In this document: positions 19,170 to 28,395 of the stretch, one piece after another
How positions within the stretch are numbered: position 1 is the first letter of the stretch
Layout of the letters: each line of letters begins with the position of its first letter
NCBI GenBank assembly: GCA_029233925.1
Contig: JARGOX010000002.1
Location: forward strand, 248,001 to 312,000
Length of the DNA: 64,000 bases
DNA from: Rhizobiaceae bacterium
Lineage (GTDB): Bacteria > Pseudomonadota > Alphaproteobacteria > Rhizobiales > Rhizobiaceae
Direction: 5' to 3'
Made by a program: the position numbers and the translations under genes
The notes under the pieces: generated by a model
What the model saw: only the letters and a program-made list of their open reading frames with translations
Database searches by the model: none
What the model was told of the DNA's origin: nothing

Positions 19170-20071
19170 CAGGCCACCTCCCGGCCAAGAGCCAAAGTGT
19201 AGATCTCGAACCATGTCTGGCGATCCAGCGTTGTTGATGTCGCCTCATGGAAGCGCTTGATACGATCAAGACTATTGGTGCCCATGACCGGTATGATGCC
19301 TGCCGGGTGAGCCAGCAACCAGGCAATGGCGAGACTGTCGACACCAATCCCGCGTTGCGCCGCGATGCGGCCCATGCCGTAGCGTATTTCCTGCGTGTGC
19401 TTGTTGCCCTGTTCGAACAAGGCGCCCCCACTCAAGGGCGACCACGCCATGGGTCTGACGCCCATTTGCTGGTGAAAGGCCAGATCGCCATTGGTAAAGG
19501 CCTCATGGGCCATGACGCTTATCTCGATCTGATTGGTCACAAGGGGCGTCTTTGTTGCCGATTGCAGCAAGCTCCAGTCATGGGGCTTGAAATTGGAAAC
19601 ACCGATTGCACCGACCTTGCCTGAGGTCACGGCCCGGTCGAGCGCGGCCCCGGTTTCGTGGTGATCCATGAATGGATCGGGCCGATGAATGAGCAGCAAA
19701 TCGATATGTTCGATCTTCATCAAGGCCAGCGAATGATTGATCGATGCCTCGATGTGGGCTGCAGAGGTGTCGTAATATTTGACGCGCGCATCGCTGTAGC
19801 GGCCAGCGGGCGCAACAATATCGCATTTGGTGATGATCTCGAGCTTGTCGCGCAATGCCGGCGCCTGGGCAAAACAGTCTCCCAAAAGGGCCTCTGCCTG
19901 ATAGCCACCATAGATATCGGCCTGGTCCATCGTCGTTACGCCCTGTTCAAGACAGGCTTCAATTTTTGCCTGGACCTGCGCGGGTGATGTATCGGCATCA
20001 TCGCCCAGCCGCCACATGCCATAGACGATGCGGCTCACGTCCAGATTGTCGTTGAGTTTTACACGGTCCAT
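19169..20071 (-). CDS. Aldo/keto reductase (SmoB-like candidate)
   Basis: A 300-residue NADPH-dependent aldo/keto reductase. The catalytic tetrad reads Asp49 and Tyr54 (MDQADIYGGY), Lys82 (ITKCD) and His129 (LLIHRPD), with the cofactor-binding region IGVSNFKPHDW and a C-terminal PVMGTNSLDRIKR. Such enzymes interconvert sugar aldehydes and alcohols. In the SmoABC pathway an AKR reduces 6-oxo-glucose, released by sulfoquinovose desulfonation, to glucose. Position between the monooxygenase and the flavin reductase, with TGATG overlaps at both ends, supports a direct downstream step. The closest annotated family is YdhF-like, so another carbonyl substrate is possible. Confidence 0.87.
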   Translation of the reverse strand: MDRVKLNDNLDVSRIVYGMWRLGDDADTSPAQVQAKIEACLEQGVTTMDQADIYGGYQAEALLGDCFAQAPALRDKLEIITKCDIVAPAGRYSDARVKYYDTSAAHIEASINHSLALMKIEHIDLLLIHRPDPFMDHHETGAALDRAVTSGKVGAIGVSNFKPHDWSLLQSATKTPLVTNQIEISVMAHEAFTNGDLAFHQQMGVRPMAWSPLSGGALFEQGNKHTQEIRYGMGRIAAQRGIGVDSLAIAWLLAHPAGIIPVMGTNSLDRIKRFHEATSTTLDRQTWFEIYTLALGREVA

Positions 20072-21249
20072 CAGCGTCTCGTTCCATTGCCCAGCGGTGT
20101 GGGCGGTGTGGTGTCCGGGATGCGGCCCTGAAGTTGTGGCAGCGAACAGGTTTCCAATTGTGGCAACACCCGTTTGCCGAAGCTTTCACACTCATCAAGA
20201 TGCGGGTAGCCGGAGAAAATAAAGGCCCTTATGCCCATCTTCTTGTAGTCTTCAATTTGCGAAAGAACCTGATCCGTGGAGCCGACAAGCGCTGCTCCAC
20301 AGCCGGAGCGGGCCCGGCCGATACCGGTCCACAGGTTGGGTTCGATATAGCCTTCCAGATTTGCCAGTTCACGGTTTTTCGCCTGATGGGAAACGCCGAG
20401 CGACGTGGCGTCGAGTGCCCGCTCGCGAATGATGCGTCCCTGCTCATCGTCCAGCCGGGAAACCAGCTCGCGAGCATATTCGCGTGCCTCGGCTTCCGTA
20501 TCGCGCACAATCATGTGGACCCGCAGGCCGTAGTCCAGAACCCGGCCATAATGGGCCGCGCGCTCATGCACGGCTTTCATGCGCTCGGCAAGTTCTTCCT
20601 TCTTTTCCGGCCACATCAGATAGACGTCACAATGTTCGCCGCACAGATCAAGCGCCGGCGGCGAATAGCCGCCGAAATACAAAAGAGGCCCGCCGTTCTG
20701 CTGATAGGGCCGCACCGGATCCGTGGTCAGCCCCTCGAACTGATAGACTTGCCCCTGGTAGTTGATTTCATCCTGAGTCCAGGCCTGCTTGAGGATTTCA
20801 ACCACCTCGCGTGAACGCTGGTAGCGATAGGCACTGTCTTCTTTCTGGCCGGGAAAATCCGAGGAAATGATATTGATCGTCAGCCGACCCTTCATCATAT
20901 GGTCGAGGGTGGCAATCGTGCGGGCCAGCATGATCGGCTGCATTTCACCGCAGCGCACCGCTGCCAGCATGTTGATGTTTTGCGTCAGCGGAGCGTTTCC
21001 CGCCACAAAGCTCAGGGTATCCTGGCCTACCTGATAGGAAGAAGGGCACAGAATATTGCGGTAACCCAGCCTGTCGGCGGTCTGGACGATATTCGACGTG
21101 TTTTGCCAGGAAGACCGCAGGTCTCCATCGGGCACCCCCAGATAGCGATAATCGTCCGAACACAATGGTGCAAACCATGCCACTTCGGCGGCTGTCGTAT
21201 CGGCAGATCGGATGGGAACAACTGACATGCGTGTTGCTGCTTTCATCAT
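20071..21249 (-). CDS. SsuD/SmoC-like FMNH2-dependent sulfonate monooxygenase
   Basis: A 392-residue LLM-class (bacterial luciferase-like) enzyme. Residues that in SsuD form the sulfonate and flavin site are present: Arg243 and His245 in GLRVHMIVRDT, Arg314 in GRARSGCG, Tyr348 in FIFSGYPHLDE and Cys68 in ILCPSSY. The family uses FMNH2 and O2 to split C-S bonds, releasing sulfite and an aldehyde. It is first in an operon with an aldo/keto reductase, flavin reductase and TRAP transporter, the order expected for a SmoC-SmoB-SmoA-like desulfonation route. ATG 21249 or 21246 is the start; the ribosome site is weak. Confidence 0.9.
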   Translation of the reverse strand: MMKAATRMSVVPIRSADTTAAEVAWFAPLCSDDYRYLGVPDGDLRSSWQNTSNIVQTADRLGYRNILCPSSYQVGQDTLSFVAGNAPLTQNINMLAAVRCGEMQPIMLARTIATLDHMMKGRLTINIISSDFPGQKEDSAYRYQRSREVVEILKQAWTQDEINYQGQVYQFEGLTTDPVRPYQQNGGPLLYFGGYSPPALDLCGEHCDVYLMWPEKKEELAERMKAVHERAAHYGRVLDYGLRVHMIVRDTEAEAREYARELVSRLDDEQGRIIRERALDATSLGVSHQAKNRELANLEGYIEPNLWTGIGRARSGCGAALVGSTDQVLSQIEDYKKMGIRAFIFSGYPHLDECESFGKRVLPQLETCSLPQLQGRIPDTTPPTPLGNGTRR

Positions 21250-21294
21250 TGCGAATTGCGTTCCGTTGCATCCTGTGTAACATAGAAAAATATA

Positions 21295-21314
21295 TGTATC
21301 AATCGTGTATCAAT
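21295..21314. promoter_or_regulatory. Direct repeats TGTATCAAT, candidate GntR operator
   Basis: Two perfect copies of TGTATCAAT (21295-21303 and 21306-21314) lie 11 bp apart, one helical turn, in the 73-base AT-rich gap between the divergent monooxygenase operon and the GntR gene. Their place suits an operator for the adjacent GntR/UTRA protein controlling both directions. The binding partner is inferred. Confidence 0.5.
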
Positions 21315-21322
21315 TTAAAGTC

Positions 21323-22078
21323 ATGACCCTGGAAAAAGACAAAAGCTCCGATCGTTCGCCCGCCTACAGCACCCATGGCGGCAGGTTGCCGCTGCACGTG
21401 CAGGTCAGCGAATTGCTGGCGCGCGAAATTCAGGCAGGCATCATACCGGACGGGGAGCGGCTGGCGCCGGAACGTCAAATGGCGGCACAAATGGGCATCG
21501 CGGTGGGCACCCTGCGCAAGGCTCTGGCCGACCTGACGGAAAAAGGCCTTCTGGAAAGGGTACAGGGCTCGGGAAATTATGCCCGCAACACCAAGGAAGC
21601 GCGCACAATCTACGGTTTCTTCCACCTCGAACTGATCGAGGGTGGCGGCCTGCCGACAGCTGAAATCCTCTCCGTGGACCGGATGGTCAAACCCGATGAC
21701 CTGCCGGACTTTGGCATATCACGCGAAGGTTTTCGCATCAAACGTCTGCGGCGGCTCAATGGCATTGATGCGGCGCTGGAGGAAATCTGGCTGGACGGAT
21801 CGCGCGCCGATAGCGTCCGGACGGAAGACCTGCGTGATTCCCTCTATGTCTTTTACCGCAAGAAACTCAACCTTTGGATTTTCCAGGCCACCGACTCGGT
21901 CAGCGTGGCGCCGGTACCCGAATGGCAACCCGACAATTTTGCAAGCCAGCCTTCCGGTTCAAATGCCCACTGGGGCTATATCGAACGCATGAGCTATGAC
22001 CAGAAAAATGTAAGCGCCGAATATTCGCGCACCTGGTTTGACCCGAAAACAACGCGCTTTGTCGCCCGGTGGAATTGA
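21323..22078 (+). CDS. GntR-family regulator with UTRA ligand domain
   Basis: A 251-residue regulator with an N-terminal winged helix (LPLHVQVSELLAREIQAG, then ERQMAAQMGIAVGTLRKAL, then KGLLERVQGSGNYA) and a C-terminal UTRA-type domain (IKRLRRLNGIDAALEEIWLD; YIERMSYDQKNVSAEYSRTW). HutC-type GntR proteins usually bind sugar phosphates or small organic acids and repress neighbouring catabolic genes. I took ATG 21323; a GTG at 21305 would put the direct repeats inside the coding region. It diverges from the monooxygenase-TRAP operon and precedes the Gfo/Idh/MocA gene by 13 bases. Confidence 0.85.
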   Translation: MTLEKDKSSDRSPAYSTHGGRLPLHVQVSELLAREIQAGIIPDGERLAPERQMAAQMGIAVGTLRKALADLTEKGLLERVQGSGNYARNTKEARTIYGFFHLELIEGGGLPTAEILSVDRMVKPDDLPDFGISREGFRIKRLRRLNGIDAALEEIWLDGSRADSVRTEDLRDSLYVFYRKKLNLWIFQATDSVSVAPVPEWQPDNFASQPSGSNAHWGYIERMSYDQKNVSAEYSRTWFDPKTTRFVARWN

Positions 22079-22091
22079 AGGATCCGGATAA

Positions 22092-23234
22092 ATGACACCA
22101 CTACGTTATGGCATGATCGGTTGCGGCATGATGGGCCAGGAGCACATCCGCAATATCAAGCTGCTTGAAAATGCTGCCGTGACTGCCATCGTTGAGCCTG
22201 ACGCGGGCATGCGGGCAGCGGCGCGCAATCTGGTGCCGGATGTTGCCTTTGAGGACAGTATCGAAACCCTGTTGCGCCGGCACGACGTCGACTGCCTTGT
22301 CATCGCCAGCCCCAATTATCAGCATGCGGACCAACTCCGGCGAATCGCTTCAATCTGTACGAAGCCAATTTTGTGTGAAAAGCCTTTGATCACCGATCCC
22401 GCCGATGAAGGCCTGATTGATGACTTGTCGGCAAACTATGCCGCACCCATCTGGGTCGCAATGGAATATCGTTACATGCCGCCCATTGCTGCGCTGCTTG
22501 AACAGGTGGAGCATGCCACCGGCGGCATCAAAATGCTGACCATTCGCGAGCACCGCTTTCCCTTTCTCAGCAAGGTCGGCAACTGGAATCGTTTCAACGC
22601 CAAATCCGGCGGCACATTGGTGGAAAAATGCTGTCACTTTTTCGACCTCATGCGGCTGATTCTCAAGTCTGAGCCGATCCGGGTCGTCGCCTCTGCCGGC
22701 CAGGCGGCAAACCATCTTGACGAGATCTATGATGAGCAACGCTCCGATGTCTGGGACCACGGCTATGTGATGGTGGATTTCCAATCCGGAGCCAGAGCCA
22801 TGCTGGAACTTTGCATGTTCGCGGAGGGATCACAGTATCAGGAAGAAATTTCCGCTGTTGGCCTCAACGGCAAGATCGAATGCCTGGTGCCGGGACCACG
22901 GCGCTTCTGGCCCGCCCATCTGGGCGAGGCGCCGCAGCCGAAACTGATCGTCAGCCCGCGCCACCCTGTGGGCGCGCGCGTGGTCCATATTTCCGTCGAC
23001 CCGGTTCTGCTGGAAGCCGGTGATCACAATGGCGCGACCTTCTACCAGCACAAGCGATTTCAGCAGGTCGTTCTTGGAAAGTACGCCCCTGAGGTCACCA
23101 TGCATGACGGCCTGTCTGCGGTGCTGATGGGTATGGCCGCCCAGGAATCGGCGAAAACGGGGAGGGTTGTCACGCTCGCAAACCATGACGTTAACGCCGC
23201 GGCCCATCAACAGCGCATGGCGCTGGAAGGCTGA
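22092..23234 (+). CDS. Gfo/Idh/MocA-family oxidoreductase
   Basis: A 380-residue NAD(P)-dependent dehydrogenase with the N-terminal dinucleotide motif MIGCGMMGQEH (8-18) and the catalytic EKP motif (96-98, in CEKPLITD). The C-terminal alpha/beta domain contains GGTLVEKCCHFFDLMR. This family oxidises or epimerises sugars, inositols and related polyols. It is co-directional with the GntR gene and probably co-transcribed. In the cluster it is a candidate for the first oxidation of a sulfosugar or for handling a sugar acid, but its substrate is not shown by the sequence. Confidence 0.87.
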   Translation: MTPLRYGMIGCGMMGQEHIRNIKLLENAAVTAIVEPDAGMRAAARNLVPDVAFEDSIETLLRRHDVDCLVIASPNYQHADQLRRIASICTKPILCEKPLITDPADEGLIDDLSANYAAPIWVAMEYRYMPPIAALLEQVEHATGGIKMLTIREHRFPFLSKVGNWNRFNAKSGGTLVEKCCHFFDLMRLILKSEPIRVVASAGQAANHLDEIYDEQRSDVWDHGYVMVDFQSGARAMLELCMFAEGSQYQEEISAVGLNGKIECLVPGPRRFWPAHLGEAPQPKLIVSPRHPVGARVVHISVDPVLLEAGDHNGATFYQHKRFQQVVLGKYAPEVTMHDGLSAVLMGMAAQESAKTGRVVTLANHDVNAAAHQQRMALEG

Positions 23235-23355
23235 CACAGAACGGCGATCCGGCTTTCAGGAGATCGCGTGCAACCGGCGGCGTCTGCATGCTACAGATTG
23301 TATATATTCTGGAAATACTGTTAAACTCATTTTTTCGATAGGTCAGGATCGAACA

Positions 23356-23760
23356 ATGGGTGATTTCAAGCTGAATGAAAGACTGGAAGCCGACAGTCAT
23401 CTCGTTTCCATATTGGGTCTTTGCCAGTTAAGACTGCTCAATGACAGCCGTTGGCCTTGGTTCATCTTGGTGCCGCAGCGCAACGACATTTCAGAGACGC
23501 ATCAACTCACACCGCTGGATCAAACCCTGCTGACCTTCGAAATGAATGAGACAGCACGCGCCCTGCAGCGGGTGACCCAATGCACAAAAATCAATATTGG
23601 CGCGCTCGGAAACATTGTGCGGCAATTGCATATGCATGTGATTGCCAGAAATGAGGGTGACGCGGCCTGGCCAGGGCCTGTCTGGGGGTTTGGCAAAGCC
23701 GAGCCATATGATACCAAGGGCGCGAAAGCGCTGATGTCAGCGATCGCCAAGGAACTTTAG
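23356..23760 (+). CDS. HIT-family (histidine triad) protein
   Basis: A 134-residue HIT-domain protein with the histidine triad in RQLHMHVIAR (H-x-H-x) following NIGALGN and the N-terminal RWPWFILVPQR typical of the family. These are nucleotide hydrolases or transferases. AGGA precedes ATG 23356; the frame is open further upstream without homology. It precedes nudC by 12 bases and its stop codon overlaps the nudC ribosome site, an arrangement common in rhizobia, so a shared nucleotide-metabolism role is plausible. Confidence 0.85.
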   Translation: MGDFKLNERLEADSHLVSILGLCQLRLLNDSRWPWFILVPQRNDISETHQLTPLDQTLLTFEMNETARALQRVTQCTKINIGALGNIVRQLHMHVIARNEGDAAWPGPVWGFGKAEPYDTKGAKALMSAIAKEL

Positions 23761-23772
23761 GAACCTGCAAAC

Positions 23773-24729
23773 GTGACAATTTTTGATGCCAATGGCCACG
23801 GCCATGAGCCGAGCAGCCGTGTGGCTTTTGCCGGAAACCGCCTGGACCGCAGGTCGGAACAGCGCCATGATGACAGCCTCACCGAGGCGCTGGCATCGCC
23901 AAAAATGCGGGCTTTTGCCATGCAGGGTGGACGGGCTTTGCTGAAAAAGCAGGGCGAAGAATTTGCCCCTTTGCACAGCGCCGAAGAGCTTGATCATCTC
24001 AAGCCCGACCTGGAAAATGCCATCCTGCTGGGCTTCTCCGATGACGAATCCCCGCGCATAGCCGTACCGGTCCATCTCGACCTGGAGACCTTGCCCGATA
24101 ACATCAAGGCCGTCGACCATCGATCCATCTACATGCAGGGTCTGTTGAAAGACAGTCTGCTGGGTGAGCTTGCACAGGGCGCCAGCCTGCTTGCCTGGGC
24201 CAGCTCACACCGCCATTGCGGACGATGCGGTGAAAAGACCATTGCCCGATCAGGTGGTTACCGCAGAGAATGCCCCGCCTGCAAGCAGCAGCTGTTTCCA
24301 CGCACCGATCCGGTCGTCATCATGCTCTCCATTGATCTGGAAAATGACCGGTGTCTTTTGGGGCGCAGTCCGCATTTTCCGCAAGGCATGTATTCCTGCC
24401 TTGCGGGATTTCTGGAGCCGGGTGAAACCATGGAAGATGCGGTGCGCCGCGAAACCCTGGAGGAATCAGCCATCCGCGTCGGTCGGGTGCGCTATCATGC
24501 CAGTCAGCCCTGGCCGATGCCGCATACATTGATGATCGGCTGTTATTGCGAAGCCACCAGCACGGACATCAAGATAGACACCAACGAATTGGAAGATTGC
24601 CGCTGGTTCACCCGGCCCGAGGCCGAGGCCATGCTGAACCGCAACGTCTGGGGCAATGGGCATTCGACGCCGCCGCCGGGCGCCATTGCCCATCATCTGA
24701 TTCGTGACTGGCTCGAAAGCACCGATTGA
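23773..24729 (+). CDS. nudC: NAD+ diphosphatase / NAD-capped RNA hydrolase NudC
   Basis: A 318-residue Nudix enzyme. It has a zinc ribbon Cys149, Cys152, Cys167, Cys170 (CGRCG, then CPAC), the Nudix box at 212-234 (GFLEPGETMEDAVRRETLEE) and the NADH-pyrophosphatase motif SQPWPMP at 244-250, which separates NudC from other Nudix proteins. It hydrolyses NAD(H) to NMN(H) and AMP and removes NAD caps from RNA. It starts with GTG 23773; AGGAA overlapping the HIT stop codon is the ribosome site. It is likely co-transcribed with the HIT gene. Confidence 0.93.
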   Translation: MTIFDANGHGHEPSSRVAFAGNRLDRRSEQRHDDSLTEALASPKMRAFAMQGGRALLKKQGEEFAPLHSAEELDHLKPDLENAILLGFSDDESPRIAVPVHLDLETLPDNIKAVDHRSIYMQGLLKDSLLGELAQGASLLAWASSHRHCGRCGEKTIARSGGYRRECPACKQQLFPRTDPVVIMLSIDLENDRCLLGRSPHFPQGMYSCLAGFLEPGETMEDAVRRETLEESAIRVGRVRYHASQPWPMPHTLMIGCYCEATSTDIKIDTNELEDCRWFTRPEAEAMLNRNVWGNGHSTPPPGAIAHHLIRDWLESTD

Positions 24730-24748
24730 GGTTCAGCGCGGCGGGGAA

Positions 24749-25702
24749 CTAAGTCCCCGACCGCTTATCCTCGATCGCATCCCACAGAAGCGCGGCAATG
24801 TCTGCTCCGCCAAATTTTTTGACTTCGCGAATGCCCGTCGGTGAGGTCACATTGATTTCGGTCATGTAATCGCCAATCACATCGATACCGACCAGCAGAA
24901 ATCCGCGCTCCTTGAGCGAAGGACCGATGCGCGCGCAGATGTCGCGCTCACGGTCCGTCAGGCCGACGGCTTCAGCCCGACCGCCCGCATGCATGTTTGA
25001 CCTGGCATCCGTTTCTGCAGGCACGCGATTGATCGCACCGACAGGTTCGCCGTCAACCAGTATGATGCGCTTGTCGCCGCTGCGCACCGCCGGCAGATAG
25101 CGTTGGGCGATCAGGGGCTCACGGAACATCTGCCCGAACATCTCCAGAAGGGAAGACAGGTTCTTGTCGTCACTGCGCAGATGAAAAACACCGGCGCCAC
25201 CGGCGCCATAAAGCGGCTTGAGGATGATATCGCCCATATCGGCGCGAAACGCCTTGATTTCCTCCGGATCAGAGGTGATCAGCGTGTCAGGCATCAGATC
25301 CGCAAATTCGGTGACAAATATTTTTTCCGGTGAATTGCGCACCCAGGCCGGATCGTTGACCACCAGCGTTTTGGGATGAATGCGTTCAAGCAAATGGGTC
25401 GAGGTGATATAGGCCATGTCGAATGGCGGGTCCTGACGCAGCAGAACGACATCCATCTGCTCCAGATTTATCCGCTCCTGAGGCCCCAGCGTATAGTGGT
25501 CACCCGCCACATCACGCAGGGTCATCGGCTCGACCCGAGCGATCACCTGACCATTGCGCAACGACAATTGCGACGGTGTGTAATGAAACAGCTGATGCCC
25601 GCGCCTTTGTGCCTCCAGGCACATGGCAAAGCTTGAATCACCTTCAATCTGAATTGTTGAGACATGGTCCATCTGGACCGCGACATTCATCTGTTTTGCC
25701 AT
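24749..25702 (-). CDS. gshB: Glutathione synthetase
   Basis: A 317-residue ATP-grasp ligase joining gamma-glutamylcysteine and glycine. Family marks are the N-terminal [40 protein letters not shown] in the glycine-rich loop, [17 protein letters not shown] and the C-terminal [19 protein letters not shown] with metal-binding residues. Length agrees with GshB. I chose ATG 25702; an extension to 25777 lacks homology. It converges with nudC, the two stop codons lying 19 bases apart. Confidence 0.93.
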   Translation of the reverse strand: MAKQMNVAVQMDHVSTIQIEGDSSFAMCLEAQRRGHQLFHYTPSQLSLRNGQVIARVEPMTLRDVAGDHYTLGPQERINLEQMDVVLLRQDPPFDMAYITSTHLLERIHPKTLVVNDPAWVRNSPEKIFVTEFADLMPDTLITSDPEEIKAFRADMGDIILKPLYGAGGAGVFHLRSDDKNLSSLLEMFGQMFREPLIAQRYLPAVRSGDKRIILVDGEPVGAINRVPAETDARSNMHAGGRAEAVGLTDRERDICARIGPSLKERGFLLVGIDVIGDYMTEINVTSPTGIREVKKFGGADIAALLWDAIEDKRSGT

Positions 25703-25979
25703 ATCATTTTTCCATCTGCACAGGCCGCAGCCCGCTGGTTCGCCCTTCACACATAAAGTCGAAACACATAAATGCAACCATTGATGAGATCACACTCTGA
25801 TTCTGCTGCTTGATGACATAACAACACAGGCCGCAAAGCGACGATAAGGAGGTCGGTCTTGATCCGATCTCCAAGACGAAGCATGGGACGTTTCAGTCTT
25901 CGGCATTGACCGTTTGGATTTGACCGGATTTCCGTGATCAAATGGTTTCAAATGGTGGCGAAACGCACTAGATAGGTGC

Positions 25980-26585
25980 ATGTCAAAAAGTGTAGCCGGA
26001 CCCGAAATCGAGAAGCTGATCCAACTCCTGGCGCGTGTTCCGGGACTTGGACCGCGTTCTGCCCGCAGAGCAGCGCTGCAACTGATCAAAAAGAAGCAGC
26101 AATTGCTGGGTCCCCTGGCCGAAGCCATGTCTGTTGCTTTCGACAAGGTGCAGATATGCAGCCAATGCGGCAATGTGGATACGCTCAATCCCTGCACCAT
26201 CTGCACCGATCCACGCCGCGATAACGCGGTAATCATTGTCGTTGAAGATGTGGCGGATCTGTGGGCCCTGGAACGCGCAGCAGCGATGAACTGCGTCTAC
26301 CATGTCCTTGGCGGCACATTGTCGCCGCTTGACGGCGTTGGACCGGATGACCTGAACCTCAGGCCATTGGTCGACAGGGCATCAGCCGGCGACATCAAGG
26401 AAATCATCATTGCGGTCAATGCGACCGTGGAAGGGCAGACGACAGCCCATTACATCACCGACCAACTCGACGGCCTGGACATTTCGATTACCCGACTCGC
26501 CCACGGCGTGCCCGTCGGCGGTGAACTGGACTATCTGGATGAAGGCACGCTGACAGCCGCCCTGCGTTCGCGCACACGGCTGTAA
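25980..26585 (+). CDS. recR: Recombination mediator RecR
   Basis: A 201-residue RecR. It has the helix-hairpin-helix region ([20 protein letters not shown]), the zinc site [16 protein letters not shown] and a Toprim domain ([34 protein letters not shown]). It acts with RecF and RecO in loading RecA at gaps. In many rhizobia recR follows dnaX and a YbaB protein; here it stands alone with pheA and gshB as neighbours. It ends 10 bases before the convergent pheA stop. Confidence 0.95.
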   Translation: MSKSVAGPEIEKLIQLLARVPGLGPRSARRAALQLIKKKQQLLGPLAEAMSVAFDKVQICSQCGNVDTLNPCTICTDPRRDNAVIIVVEDVADLWALERAAAMNCVYHVLGGTLSPLDGVGPDDLNLRPLVDRASAGDIKEIIIAVNATVEGQTTAHYITDQLDGLDISITRLAHGVPVGGELDYLDEGTLTAALRSRTRL

Positions 26586-26595
26586 AGCCTGGAGC

Positions 26596-27456
26596 CTATC
26601 GCTCCAGCCGCGAGCGAAAGGGATGGGCCTTGTAGGCACCCAATATGCTGACCTGCGTGGAAAAGAACCGCAGCTCCTCCAGCGCGAGGGCAACATTGGC
26701 ATCATCGGGATGGCCTTCGATATCGGCATAGAACTGGGTCGCCGTGAATTTGCCCCCGAGCTGATAGCTTTCCAACTTTGTCATATTGACTCCATTGGTC
26801 GCAAATCCGCCCATTGCCTTGTAGAGAGCGGCGGGCATGTTGCGCACATTGAAGACGAAGGTCGTGACGATCAGGTCATCGGGATTGTCCCGCACGGCCA
26901 ATTGTTCCCGGGGAGACAAGACGACAAAGCGGGTCACATTGGTTTCGGAATCCTCGACATTCTCCTCGATAATATCCAGTCCGTAGAGTTCGGCGGCAAG
27001 ACGCGGTGCAAAAGCGGCCATGCTGGAATCTGCCGTCTCGGCGACGAAACGCGCAGCACCTGCCGTATCGCCGGCAACGACTGGCTGCCAACCACGTTCC
27101 CGCACGATATTGCGGCACTGGCCAAGCGCATGGATGTGGCTGTGAACGGTCTTGATATCAGCCTCGGTGGCGCCGGGCACGACCATGAGCTGAAAATGGA
27201 TCGGCATGAAATATTCGCCGACAATATGCAGACGTGATTCGGGCAACAGGTGATGAATGTCGGCCACGCGTCCGGCAATGGTGTTTTCAATGGGTATCAT
27301 TGCCAGATCCGCTTCACCGCTTTGAACAGCATTGAATGCGTCCTCGAATGTGCGGCAGGGAAGCGGCTCCATCTGGGCAAACATGTCACGACAAGCCATA
27401 TCGGAATTTGCGCCGGTCTCGCCCTGAAAGGCGATCTTCTTTTTGTCATGTACCAT
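26596..27456 (-). CDS. pheA: Prephenate dehydratase
   Basis: A monofunctional enzyme of about 286 residues converting prephenate to phenylpyruvate for phenylalanine synthesis. It has the PDT domain (KIAFQGETGANSDMA at the start; the catalytic Thr-Arg-Phe in ETNVTRFVVL) followed by a C-terminal ACT domain (MPAALYKAMGGFATNGVNMT) where Phe would bind for feedback inhibition. The ACT ligand motif reads LESYQ rather than the common ESRP, so feedback behaviour may differ. I chose ATG 27456 over a TTG four codons upstream. It follows kdsB in the usual alphaproteobacterial order. Confidence 0.93.
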   Translation of the reverse strand: MVHDKKKIAFQGETGANSDMACRDMFAQMEPLPCRTFEDAFNAVQSGEADLAMIPIENTIAGRVADIHHLLPESRLHIVGEYFMPIHFQLMVVPGATEADIKTVHSHIHALGQCRNIVRERGWQPVVAGDTAGAARFVAETADSSMAAFAPRLAAELYGLDIIEENVEDSETNVTRFVVLSPREQLAVRDNPDDLIVTTFVFNVRNMPAALYKAMGGFATNGVNMTKLESYQLGGKFTATQFYADIEGHPDDANVALALEELRFFSTQVSILGAYKAHPFRSRLER

Positions 27457-27503
27457 GTCGGGATCCAATGTTACGGTCTTGCGGATTTCAGTGGAAATTG
27501 AAG

Positions 27504-28241
27504 TCAGGACGCCAGCATTTTGCGCGCCTGCTCCAGATCGGCGGGAGTATCAACACCCAGTGGTATTGAGTCAACGATGGCAACGTCAATGCGCATGCCT
27601 GCTTCCAAAGCGCGCAATTGCTCCAGCTTTTCCCTTTTTTCCAACGGCGATGGACCAAGGCCGACAAACCGAGACAAAGCGTCGCGGCGATAGGCATATA
27701 ATCCGATGTGGTGATACAGCGGTCCGTCTCCATAGGGTGCTGTGGCACGCGTAAAATAGAGCGCCCGCAAGCGATTTTCCGCCAGCGGCGAGCCGACAAC
27801 CTTGACTACATGAGGATTGGTTTTTTCTTCCTCATCGGTAATTTCGACCGCCAGAGTGGCAATATCGGTCTGCGGCATTTGCAAGGCATCCATAGCGGCG
27901 CGAACCGTTTTTGCCTCGATAGTTGGCAGATCACCCTGCACATTGACCACTATTTCCACTTTTCCCTGTGGGTCAAGCAATTGAAGTGCTTCATAAATTC
28001 GGTCTGAGCCCGATTGGTGGTCCGCGCCGGTCATGATGGCCTCGAAGCCATGGGCCTGCACGGCTTTGAGGACCTCATGGCTATCGGTTGCCACAACGAC
28101 CCTTCCAAGGTCAGCTTCCTGCGCGCGTTTTGCCACCTGCACCACCATCGGCAAACCGGCGATATCGGCAAGCACTTTTCCCGGCAGACGGGTGGATGCC
28201 ATGCGGGCAGGAATGAGAACCAGATTTGAACGAACGGCCAT
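27504..28241 (-). CDS. kdsB: 3-deoxy-manno-octulosonate cytidylyltransferase
   Basis: A 245-residue enzyme activating KDO to CMP-KDO for lipopolysaccharide core synthesis. Motifs are the nucleotide-binding start [40 protein letters not shown] and [15 protein letters not shown] 28241 has GGAA about 7 bases upstream; an in-frame TTG at 28253 is less likely. It diverges from cycM and precedes pheA by 47 bases, the conserved cycM/kdsB/pheA arrangement of rhizobia. Confidence 0.95.
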   Translation of the reverse strand: MAVRSNLVLIPARMASTRLPGKVLADIAGLPMVVQVAKRAQEADLGRVVVATDSHEVLKAVQAHGFEAIMTGADHQSGSDRIYEALQLLDPQGKVEIVVNVQGDLPTIEAKTVRAAMDALQMPQTDIATLAVEITDEEEKTNPHVVKVVGSPLAENRLRALYFTRATAPYGDGPLYHHIGLYAYRRDALSRFVGLGPSPLEKREKLEQLRALEAGMRIDVAIVDSIPLGVDTPADLEQARKMLAS

Positions 28242-28395
28242 GGATGATTCCAAATGTGAGCCTGCGGAATCAAAGACTCTCTGGACTCGTTATAAACAGT
28301 GTTGCAACAGCCAAGCAAAAGACATAGGTTCCGCGCGAAATCAAGAACTATGACCGGTTCCGGGATGAACCGGCTGGACCAAGGAGCCCGTGAGA

